Assembly: GCA_009823395.1 (NCBI GenBank)
Contig: CM020509.1
Span: 13,080,001 to 13,144,000 of the forward strand
Origin: Thamnaconus septentrionalis
Taxonomy: Eukaryota; Chordata; Actinopteri; Tetraodontiformes; Monacanthidae
DNA: 64,000 nt
Direction: 5' to 3'
Numbering within the stretch: the stretch's first letter is position 1; each line of letters starts with the position of its first letter. A program made the translations under genes and the position numbers. The notes under the pieces were generated by a model. That model did no database searches. It had not been told where the DNA came from and saw only the letters and a program-made list of their open reading frames with translations. Shown one piece after another: positions 39,297 through 54,954 of the stretch.

Positions 39297-39330
<34 letters not shown>

Positions 39331-42300
39331 TTAGAGACAAGCATTTGTATCTGTTCAACACTAACACTGAAAGACTGGGACTCAAAATATCACTTCGGGG
39401 GAACAAGTGTGGATGGGAGACATATTAGTAGAAGAGTTAAGTCTGGATGGGTGTGTAGAAGTCAGCCTTTGTGTTCTCACCACTGGTGTCTTTCGGACAG
39501 GCCTTTCCAGAGGGGGTCGGTGCGGACCATCCGTTCAATAAGCTTTTTCCACAGCATACCCTCCGAGATGACCCTCTGCCACTCCTTGCAAACAAGCTCT
39601 GCAGAGCATAGTGAGCGTGCGTCCAGAAAAGACAGGATGTTCTCTGCTATGTGATCCAAGCCTTGGGCTGAAAGGAAAGCAGAGGAATAGCTGAGTGCAT
39701 GCTTTTTGCAAAACTGGGGGTAGTTAAAAAAAAAAAAAAAAAAAAAGAGAGAAAGAAAATAAAGTCCTATGGTTGTCTTTGAGTTACAGGGCAATAGCTT
39801 ACACATTGTTGAACAACAAAACCTAGCCAATGAGCTGTGTTTGCAGACATTAACAGTGCCTGAGCTCACGCCAGACTAATGAGCAGCGCATTTGTTTTTT
39901 GTTTTTTACCTGGCAGCGCAGTAATAAAGTCCCTCTGCAGCATGGGTTTGAGGTAGGAGTTGATGTGGCCGTGCTGGTAGTGGCACATGCGTGATATCAG
40001 GCGCTCAACAAACTCCACCTGGTCGGCTTCCGACCACTGGTCAAACAGGGTGATGCAGTGTTCTTTCTCCTTCTCATAGTTTCCCTCTGATGGTCGCTTT
40101 CGGGAAACCCCAACAGGGCCGTTACTAAGCTGCAGAGACCATGGAGAGACAGCAGGGCACCGTGTTAGGCCATTTATAGCAAAAGTAGTGTATACAAATG
40201 GACAACTGGGGTAGTTCGGAGAAAGAAAAAAAAAAGGCAAAATAATACAGTCAGCCCCCAGTGACCATCTGGACATACAGATGCCTCCTGGACCTCAGTG
40301 CCATCAGAAGACCATATGCTAAGTTAACTTCAGTAAGCTAAGAAACTACAAAATGTGACCCACACACCTTGATAACTGTGTTTTTCTTTGGCGATAGATC
40401 ATCCACAAGATTCTGTGACTCCATCCCTGATGTGTTCTGCAGAAACAGTAAAAGAAGAGGAGACATTGGTTATTGTCGTATTCAGTTGACACCTTTAATA
40501 AAAGGAAGGCACTGTGAGAGCCAGGGCAGCGATGTGGACAGCGCTGGGACACAGGAGTGCCACAAACACAGCCAAGAAAGGTTAACCATTATGGCTTTCT
40601 GAGGCGTGCACGCATAAACACCCGTGCATACACACACAGATGAGGTGGGGGCAAAAAAAAAAAAAAGCCTGCAACAAAAGGAAATTATTTGCTTCTTGTC
40701 TGTGATGTGGGCTAAGTGTCTGGACAGGAAATTAAACAGCAGCATCTTGGGTATGTCACTGGCAGCAGCTCAAGCATGACTGTAATGAAACTAAAATCAG
40801 ATTGAGCCCTCACAGCATATAGACAGAAAAGGGAAATACAAAAAGGATCCCACCCTTTTCCAGCTTGATCGCTTAAAAGTAAACAAGTGGGGGAAAAGCC
40901 TGAATATGGCACACCTAACCACAAGACAGATGCCCACCATTGCACTCAACACATAATTAAAACATAATGACTGTAATCCTGCGCTCAAGCATGTTTTCTT
41001 CTCAAAGGGATGCACTGATGTTAGGAAAACAAGATAAAATCTCCACATGTATCACTACATATGTTAAAGAAAAAAACAAACAAACAAACAAACAAACAGA
41101 GGAAACATAGTAAACTCAAAGCCCTATAATATTTATTGCTGGCACTGATGACGTTCTGGGCTATAGGTCTTAAAAAACCATCTTGAACCACACTACTTAA
41201 AACCTTCAATTCAGTAGTTTGATAAAAACAAAGAAAAAGTAATAACCTGAAAAAGATACTGATTAAACTACACGAGACAGAGTGCAAACACTTCAACCTA
41301 TTTCAAATCCATCTGAAGACTGGCTTTGTCTGGAGAAAAACGTCATCGGTCCTCCCGCAAATCTCAAAACGTTGCAGGTCTCTCTTGGGCTTGCTACATG
41401 AGCATCGTAAAACAAATAGAAGTAACCCGTTTGTGGTTGGCACTTGCACAACCGTACGGAGGAATAAACAAAATGGCCAAGACAAAAGCAGACAGAACAA
41501 ATAGGCAGGGACGGCTTCCTAGTGGTGATGACCATGCAGAGGGGCAGAAAAAAAAAAAAGATTAAAAGAAAAAGATGAGCTGAGTTTGGTGAGGCAGGCA
41601 GGCATGCATGCAAGCATGTAGCCTCTCAGAGCTTAAGGACCCCCCACCTCGGTCCTCACACCACCAGGTTGAAGGGGGGAGGAAGATGTTACTCCTCAAT
41701 GTAAACTTATTCTCTGGTACCCACTGAATAAATCCCTGCGCTGAGCTGAAGTGCTTGAACAAGAGACCCAAGAAAACTTGGCCGATGTAAAATGCGTTCA
41801 TTACATCGTACACTTTACCGCAGATTTTTACAGAATTTCGAGTCTGATTTTTAAAGCAAAACCTACAATTTTGAGAACAACAATTTCATGTTCAAGCTAC
41901 AACGGCGTTGCTAAAGAGAGAGAGAGAGTTTGACAGTGCACCAGAGAATAGTCTGAGAGCAGTGAACTTCCATTGGGGAGGGAAGGGCAATGAAAAGTGA
42001 GGAGGTAGGAGGGCGAGGGGGTGACTGTGCAATCCGCACCAAGGTGGTTTGAGGAGTCATGTGGAGTGGGCGAGTAAATGTGAAGGGTGAGGAGATGGCG
42101 AGGGAAGAAGGGAGGGGAAAGGAGGAGGAGGAGGAGGAGCAGCAGAATTAAGAGGAGAGAGGCAGAACCTGGTTGTGAGCCCGGGTGGAGGGGATGCTCT
42201 GCAGGCACCTGAGTGCACACAAACTCTCAGCCACCGAGGAGCAGCCCAGCCAGAGAGAGCGAGGCACAGAGCACTGTGTGAAAGAGAGAGAGGAAGGGAG

Positions 42301-43108
42301 GACGGGAGGAGGAGGAGAACGAAGTGGACAGGGTGAGTGAGGAAGAGAGAGGAAGGAGCCAGAGCTCAGAGATGAGAGGGACAGGGAAAGGAGAGGAGGG
42401 TTTTTTATGACGGGAAGGGGGAGGAGGAAACAAAATGTGATGGATTTGATGAATGGATGGTGGTTATGTATGAATGTATGCATTGGAGTGTTGAAGAGTT
42501 GGCGAGTAACAAGACAGGTGGAGTGCAAGAAAAGGTAAGAAGTCCAAAATAATGGTTAAAAAAAAAGGTTTGGTTTGGAAGTAAGAGTGGGGTGGGCGTG
42601 TAACCATCAAAAGTGGAGAGAGAAAAGAAGGGAGGAGGTGGGGAATAGTAAGGGAAAAACCAGTATTAGAGCTACACACACATTGGCACAGTGAGCGCAG
42701 GAACACACACTCCGTCACCCAAAAGATACAGAACCATGAACATACACACAGAAGCATTATTAGACATGGAACTGGGTGAGGATAGGTAGAGGAGCGGGAG
42801 GGGCAATGGCATTCACTACCAATTTTTGGAATTTGTGTTTTGACAGATACCCCACCCACTGTTCTGCCATCTTCTCTCCCATGAGTGGTTAGTGAGTAAC
42901 ACTTGGACAAACAAAAGAAAAATCAAAGAAAGAAACACAGAAACACTCCAGATGAAACGTAAAACTGTGGTTGGCCAGTTAAAAAAAACAAAAACTAGAT
43001 ATTTGAATGTCAGACCCTGCAAAAATGAGTACTGGTAGTGCAAAAAAATTGAGGTCAGGTGTATATTCCATGCAGAGTCCATAGGCTGCATAATAGTTGT
43101 GTATTTAT

Positions 43109-43149
<41 letters not shown>

Positions 43150-44707
43150 CTTCTGTATTCTTATTAATGTAACCTTTGATGTTTGATGTCTCACATACAT
43201 GCATTTCATTCATTTCAGTATTCAGCAATTATTGTCTGAAAATGGAATAGGGAAACAAAATTTAAAAAGAAAAACAATGGTGGTACTCTAGAGGAAGTAA
43301 TCTAACCTTGTCAAACTTTTTCCAATGTCCTTTTAATGTTTATTCAAATTGTTATTAAACCACTTCTAAGTCTTGCGTTTGGAATCTGAAGGCTTTCCCA
43401 TCAAGACCTGACAATGCTAACCCTAGTCAGTTACGGTCTGCATAGGCACAACCGTATTTCCCCTCTTAGCATTAACTAATTGTCATATTCCATACTGTAC
43501 CTACATAACGTCAGTCCCTTAGAACATACTTTTAAAAGCTCCGCTGGCATTCTGCATAGCAGACAAGTTCGCTTGTGGAAAAAGAGAGAGTTGTAGTGAC
43601 TTCCTCATAGATGTGATGTATGCTGACTAACCAAATGTAAAGTGTAACTACATATACAACCAAATTATAAACGTCTCAACTGAATTTGTTTTCTCAAACG
43701 TTAATAGACTGACCCCTGTAATCGTTTACGTTAGCGTCTAGTATGCTACGGTTAGCCTCAGGAGCTAGTTCAACAAGAAATCCCTATTTCGTCTGTAAAC
43801 TGTTAGCTTAACGTTGTGACCAATTATGTGGCTAAATGCTCGACAGAAACAAACACTTGTAACAATAATTGAAATCTTCGGTTGTCACAAAAACCTGGAC
43901 CGCCACGATCAACTGACTGTTTTGGTTACGGACGGTACATGTATGTCCGGTATACTAACCTCTCTAGCATTCAAGCTATAAAGCTAATTGCTATCTTGCT
44001 AATCGCGGTAGCGCCATGTGAATGAAAAGCAGAACACTTCCTTCTACGCACTTTTGACATATAAAGAGACACTCGTCGCGTTGATAGGATTACGCCACTG
44101 AGCACTAGACGGTGTGAACTTTCAGACTTTTATACACATCTACTACCATGTAAGCTGTCTCCATATAGACTATATAATGTAACATACCCGCAAATAAACG
44201 TTGTTCATCGCTTTCTAGCCTGTGCTAGCTCGATGGCTAAGTTAAGCATCAGAAAGGGCCCAGTTAAAGTGGCGCAGCGTCACCGCAGTGAACGATACCC
44301 CGAGAATCCTTTTTCCTCGGACGATGGCACAACATCAACCGTCAACTTTGTATTAACTGTGTATTTTCAAGCGAAACAACACGTTATAAATGTAGTAGGT
44401 GCTGTCATGTAAGATGTGTTCACTATTCCGATACCTCTAAGCGGGGCATTCTTGGCAAAATGTATCGATAATTTCAGGCCCTCCCTCTGATTTCTCGTCC
44501 CCCCTCCTTTCTCCTCCACCTTTCCTGACAAGCCGCCTCAGTCAAATTGTGCCGTCGAATCAAACCCCCGCGTTCTCGTAGTTAAACTGAGTCTTAATAT
44601 TTTTTGTTTATTTAAAAAAAAAAAAAAAATCGCGACTGGCTAGGATGCCATTAGGAGCCGCATCTTACCATCAGTTCCAACGTTTTGTCCTCCATCTCCG
44701 GCTCCAT
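32651..44707 (-). CDS. fbxw11: F-box/WD40 protein FBXW11 (beta-TrCP2), SCF ubiquitin-ligase substrate receptor
   Basis: Thirteen coding exons on the minus strand: 44,669-44,707; 42,169-42,273; 40,368-40,436; 39,910-40,129; 39,481-39,667; 38,545-38,635; 37,087-37,224; 35,806-35,924; 34,261-34,510; 33,656-33,774; 33,412-33,522; 33,245-33,323; 32,651-32,812. Using exon 2 but not 2b gives 539 aa. In order: variable N-terminus (1-48), dimerisation D domain (about 60-118, [14 protein letters not shown]), F-box (about 124-165, [17 protein letters not shown]) that binds Skp1, then seven WD40 blades (about 220-525) and the C-terminal [11 protein letters not shown]. The family recruits DSG-phosphodegron proteins such as beta-catenin and IkappaB to [18 protein letters not shown] and [10 protein letters not shown] are FBXW11-type; remembered BTRC has [15 protein letters not shown] and FQIVSSS. 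Which teleost duplicate (a or b) cannot be told. Confidence 0.95.
33245..33323 (-). CDS. fbxw11: fbxw11 exon encoding [16 protein letters not shown]
   Basis: Residues 461-486, part of WD blades 6/7. Donor GTGAGT, acceptor CCACAG. The Gln in DLQAAL separates FBXW11 from BTRC. Confidence 0.95.
33412..33522 (-). CDS. fbxw11: fbxw11 exon encoding WD blade 6
   Basis: Residues 424-459 ([18 protein letters not shown] and onward). The donor is GTCAGT, slightly off consensus at +3. Confidence 0.95.
33656..33774 (-). CDS. fbxw11: fbxw11 exon encoding WD blade 5
   Basis: Residues 384-422 plus two bases of Arg423: [19 protein letters not shown] through SSDNTI. Confidence 0.95.
34261..34510 (-). CDS. 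fbxw11: fbxw11 exon encoding WD blades 3-4
   Basis: The largest coding exon, residues 301-383, with [19 protein letters not shown] and [19 protein letters not shown]. Confidence 0.95.
35806..35924 (-). CDS. fbxw11: fbxw11 exon encoding WD blade 2
   Basis: Residues 261-299 plus two bases of Arg300: [20 protein letters not shown] and VTGSSDSTV. Confidence 0.95.
37087..37224 (-). CDS. fbxw11: fbxw11 exon encoding WD blade 1
   Basis: Residues 215-260: [20 protein letters not shown] through DNSIK. Both borders are in phase 0. Confidence 0.95.
38439..38526. repeat. Two adjacent hairpin-forming inverted repeats
   Basis: GTTACGGTGCAGTAAT at 38,439-38,454 pairs with 38,463-38,478 (one mismatch). 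TAATTCAGTCCTACTA at 38,480-38,495 pairs perfectly with 38,511-38,526. The pair starts about 18 bases inside fbxw11 intron from the exon 38,545-38,635 donor. It may be a small MITE-like element. Confidence 0.8.
38545..38635 (-). CDS. fbxw11: fbxw11 exon linking F-box and WD domain
   Basis: Completes Trp184 and encodes 185-214: [16 protein letters not shown] to YPKIIQDIE. It was found from splice sites and homology; it sits in no long ORF of its own. Confidence 0.93.
38990..39330 (+). mobile_element. 3' end of a non-LTR retrotransposon (LINE) in an fbxw11 intron
   Basis: An in-frame ORF remnant at 39,010-39,132 reads [16 protein letters not shown] and [10 protein letters not shown] before a stop. 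That is the usual C-terminus of fish LINE reverse-transcriptase proteins. It is followed by a short 3' UTR with 'tgtccttgagagttttgaaag' style wording and an (ATT)n tail at 39,299-39,328. The 5' part is missing, as in most LINE copies. It is inserted opposite to fbxw11 transcription. Confidence 0.75.
39481..39667 (-). CDS. fbxw11: fbxw11 F-box exon
   Basis: Residues 122-184: [38 protein letters not shown], then [17 protein letters not shown]. It holds the Skp1-binding F-box. Confidence 0.95.
39910..40129 (-). CDS. fbxw11: fbxw11 dimerisation-domain exon
   Basis: Residues 49-121: [20 protein letters not shown], then the D domain [20 protein letters not shown] and [12 protein letters not shown]. 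Starts in phase 0, so either upstream variable exon can join it. Confidence 0.95.
40368..40436 (-). CDS. fbxw11: fbxw11 alternative N-terminal exon 2b
   Basis: A 69-base phase-0 exon with CTGCAG acceptor and GTGTGT donor. It encodes NTSGMESQ...SPKKNTVIK (23 aa), matching the known human FBXW11 variant segment NTSVMEDQ...SPKKNTLWQ as I remember it. In human it alternates with the [10 protein letters not shown] exon. Confidence 0.85.
42169..42273 (-). CDS. fbxw11: fbxw11 alternative N-terminal exon 2
   Basis: A 105-base phase-0 exon encoding [17 protein letters not shown] and [15 protein letters not shown]. It corresponds to the [17 protein letters not shown] segment of one human FBXW11 isoform and to the equivalent BTRC segment. 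Acceptor CACACAG, donor GTTCTG (weak). Confidence 0.85.
43110..43146. repeat. (CA)n microsatellite
   Basis: About 18 CA units in fbxw11 intron 1. Confidence 0.9.
44669..44707 (-). CDS. fbxw11: fbxw11 first coding exon
   Basis: Encodes [13 protein letters not shown] with AAC before the ATG (good Kozak match) and ends at GTAAG in phase 0. It aligns with MEPDSVIEDKTIELM of human FBXW11. Confidence 0.9.
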
Positions 44708-45020
44708 GTTGACGATCCCCCCCGAAACTCGCTCTGAAAATGGAAACCCAGCCCTGCGTCGGCGGCCCGCAAATGCAGAGACGTCATTCACTTCGCTCAA
44801 CCACACGGCTCCGGTAAGGCAGTGTCAACGGGAAGGGTGGGGGGAGGAGAACGCCCATGTTGCAAGGCGACGCGCTGATTGGTCGATTTTTGTCTAAAGA
44901 GGCGTCAATGCGAAGGCTCGTCGGTAAGTGATTGGCCGAGCGTGCTACCAAGGCTTTCCCCGGTGACTCCCCCAAACAAAAGGGCAAATGGATGAAGATG
45001 CTGTTGCTATCCCGAAGAAT
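44708..45020 (-). promoter_or_regulatory. Probable fbxw11 promoter and 5' leader
   Basis: GC-rich sequence directly upstream of the start. In the gene's direction it has CCAAT boxes, seen as ATTGG on the plus strand at about 44,878-44,882 and 44,931-44,935. No TATA box is obvious, in keeping with a broadly expressed gene. Confidence 0.5.
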
Positions 45021-46044
45021 ACACTGAGGCAAAAATCAATAAGTCCGCTAACAGTAGCTTCACTCTCAAATGTTGCCGCATAAGTAAACTGAAAAAATAA
45101 ATAAATATTAATTTCTTTAGTTTACAAAAATTGTGACAATTCATTCAGCCCCATCTCCTTACTGCTTTTGTATTTTTTGGTGAAAATGATGAGGTTGCTT
45201 TGATAAATGTAGTGTTTATCATAACACAAAGTTAAACCAGAGCTCCAATTTCTATAAACTGTTTCCTTAAGTTTTGCAAGTCTTTTTTTTTTTTTTTTTT
45301 ACCCTTGACCATCCATATCAGAACTTTCTTTAAATGCTTGGAAGAATCCAAAAATATACAATAAACGGATTAAGTCTGGATGCACAAAACTGCATTAACA
45401 AACATGGTTTACTACATGTTTCTGTGATATGCATGGCATTTTGATTAATTCACTATGGGGGGGACTAGTCTTTAAATTGATGAATGTGAAGAATTGAATC
45501 AATTAGCCTGAAAAGCCAAGCAGAGAATAAAATCCTCAGCAAGAAAACACATGTCAATTCTATAATACAGATGTTAACAGTAAAAAAGCTATTAAAACTG
45601 AACCTTAAAAAAAAGAAAAAAAGGTAAACAGATTGAGACCACAATAGATGAAGAGGTAGCAATGGTTTTCAGCAGTTCAAATTTAATACTTTGTCCCCCT
45701 TTCTCTACAGAAACCCAGGTAAAAAAAATCCCCCCACTCTCATAAAATACAACAGCAGCAGTTACCAGTAAAAAAAAATGAAATGCAAAAAAAAAAAAGA
45801 AAAAGAAAGAAAGCAATGTAGGGAGAAGACAGGGGACAGGGGCATTTTTCAAGAAAAGGAAAATATATTTTCTATATATTAGGAGTGAGTCCAAAGTTCA
45901 TCTTCTGATCGGGTTAGGGGCAGCGAAGAATCTGGAAACTTGCTGTTGTGTTCATTCAAAATGGAGGGGAGGAGGAAAAAAATGAACAGAAATGAGTTGA
46001 GTCCAATCCAACTAGGGGAAGGAATCAGCACTCTAAGGCAGGGA

Positions 46045-46306
46045 TTTATTCAGGAAGGGCTTTGTACCTCTCTGGATGAAAGAAAATCTCACTCCTCTTC
46101 AGCCTGTGTGATGTATTTTGTCTTTTGTCATGTACAGATGAAATGTATGTGCAAGTTTGTGTATGCAACAGATAGACTGGAAGGTACGTCTGTCTCATAT
46201 GGTCAAAACTGTTGCACCTCTCACTTGCTGCTGCGAGAGGTGACATTTTTTTCCTTTCCATAATTCTTCATTCTTTTTTTCCTCCCACACATCAGTCCTG
46301 GACTAC
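46045..46306 (-). other. Probable etf1 3' untranslated region
   Basis: Plus-strand TTTATT at 46,045-46,050 gives an AATAAA signal about 255 bases after the stop. Another variant signal lies near 45,681, so a longer 3' end is possible. Confidence 0.4.
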
Positions 46307-53260
<6,954 letters not shown>

Positions 53261-53756
53261 GTGGTATCGATGGGGCTCACATGTGGGAGGTGGTTAGAAT
53301 TCTGGCGTTCCCTTCCTGGAAACCACCTAGAAACCAATCACAGCGCGTGTCATGCACGTCAATCGTGAACATGTAAAAGGTTATTGGACAAAAGTTGGGC
53401 AGTAACTGAAATGGGCGTTTATACTTGTTGCATCATGGGACATGTAGTTATAAATCAGACACAGGCGTTTGCCGTCAAAAATGTTAAAGCAACAGGTTGA
53501 GAGGTTTTTTTTGTTTGTTTTTTTACAGATAGTTTCGCTCCCCAAAATTCATTTGTAGGCGTAGGCTAATCCTATATGGTCGACCTCTGGCGTTGTATTA
53601 GCGACATTTAAAATATGAGTTCCAACAAATATTAAAAGTAATGAGGACCAGCTGGTCATTTGCTGAAAAAAATAAAAATAATAATAATTGTCTCACTTCA
53701 AATATATAATATATATTGCTTTTCCAAAATTTGGTGCGTTTCCCAAACCACATTTG

Positions 53757-53759
<3 letters not shown>

Positions 53760-53808
<49 letters not shown>

Positions 53809-53908
53809 TATTATTATTATTATTATTATTTTGCTCTTGAAATTGAATGTTTGTGTTTAACAGTAAATAATTAGATGTAATACCATCTACTGAAGTGAAC
53901 ATATTAAT

Positions 53909-54000
<92 letters not shown>

Positions 54001-54030
54001 TTTACTTGAAATTGAATGTTTGTGTTTAAC
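53760..54030. repeat. Tandemly duplicated (ATT)n array with shared flank
   Basis: Two (ATT)n arrays at about 53,760-53,830 and 53,911-54,001 are each followed by the same 26 bases, at 53,836-53,861 and 54,005-54,030. The unit is about 169 bases. Confidence 0.85.
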
Positions 54031-54049
54031 ATAAATATATCAATGAAGT

Positions 54050-54054
<5 letters not shown>

Positions 54055-54101
<47 letters not shown>
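54055..54101. repeat. (GT)n microsatellite
   Basis: About 23 GT units just before the retroposon copy. Confidence 0.9.
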
Positions 54102-54102
<1 letters not shown>

Positions 54103-54164
54103 CAGTCCACTCACAGTGGTAGGAGGCACTTTAAAAAAAAAAAAAAATTATCAATGAAGATTAT

Positions 54165-54440
54165 TCATTCATTCATTCATTCATCTTCTATACCCGCTTA
54201 TTCCTGTTCAGGGTCACGGGGGTCTGCTGGAGCCTATCCCAGCTGTCTTAGGACGAAGGCAGGGTACACCCTGGACAAGTCGCCAGTTCATCGCAGGGCC
54301 ACATAGAAACAAACAACCATTCACACTCACATGCACACCTACGGACAATTTATAGTGTTCAATTGACCTCACATGCATGTTTTTGGAGTGTGGGAGAAAG
54401 CCGGAGAACCCGGAGAGAACCCACGCAGACACGGGGAGAC
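54165..54440 (-). mobile_element. Retroposon copy with target-site duplication
   Basis: The 276-base body starts with an ATTC array (54,162-54,183) and holds words common in fish repeats: 'tctatacccgctta', 'ggagcctatcccagct', 'gtgggagaaagccggag' and 'acccacgcagac'. AATGAAGATTAT at 54,153-54,164 is repeated exactly at 54,441-54,452. Reading the minus strand places a GAAT-repeat tail at its 3' end, as in CR1/L2-type LINE ends and the SINEs that share them. Class is from memory of fish repeats. Confidence 0.75.
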
Positions 54441-54938
54441 AATGAAGATTATCACAAGCAAAATATTGCTCTTAGTGCAATAAAACAGCCATTACACTGT
54501 ATTTAGGTCACAGCTTTCAGCCACTCTTTTAACCTGTGAGTAAAGATTATATGGCTTTCTCCAGGCTGAGTTGGCAAATAGAGCCAAAATGAAGGTCAAC
54601 TGGCAATGTTAGTGGAAGAAGCTTAATGTGAAATATATAGGTCAATACAGAATACTTACTCGGAATAAGTTACGTACCATGTTCTGTACGAGGCTTTTTA
54701 GACCTGTGAGTCAGTGTGTACTCAGTTCTAGTTAACACAGGCCAACACTAACACAGAACATTCCTGCTCTGTACATGAGGATGGATGGCGTGGAGTCTTA
54801 AAATTTCTTCCGTAAATAAACTCCTAAACAGATTTTTAATTTGAAAAAATAACTTAAATCTAGAGTATTTTTATTTTATTTTATTGTATAAGTATGATCA
54901 TGCGTGGTTTTCTTTGCAATAGATCAATACACATCTAA

Positions 54939-54954
54939 GCCACTAGATGGAAGC
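54939..54954 (+). promoter_or_regulatory. Weak CTCF-like motif
   Basis: CCACTAGATGGAAG resembles the CTCF core with one mismatch in the GGC part. Binding is inferred. Confidence 0.2.

Noticed and set aside
32651..44707. BTRC (beta-TrCP1) instead of FBXW11
   Set aside because: [25 protein letters not shown] and the SPKKNT alternative exon match FBXW11. Remembered BTRC differs at these places.
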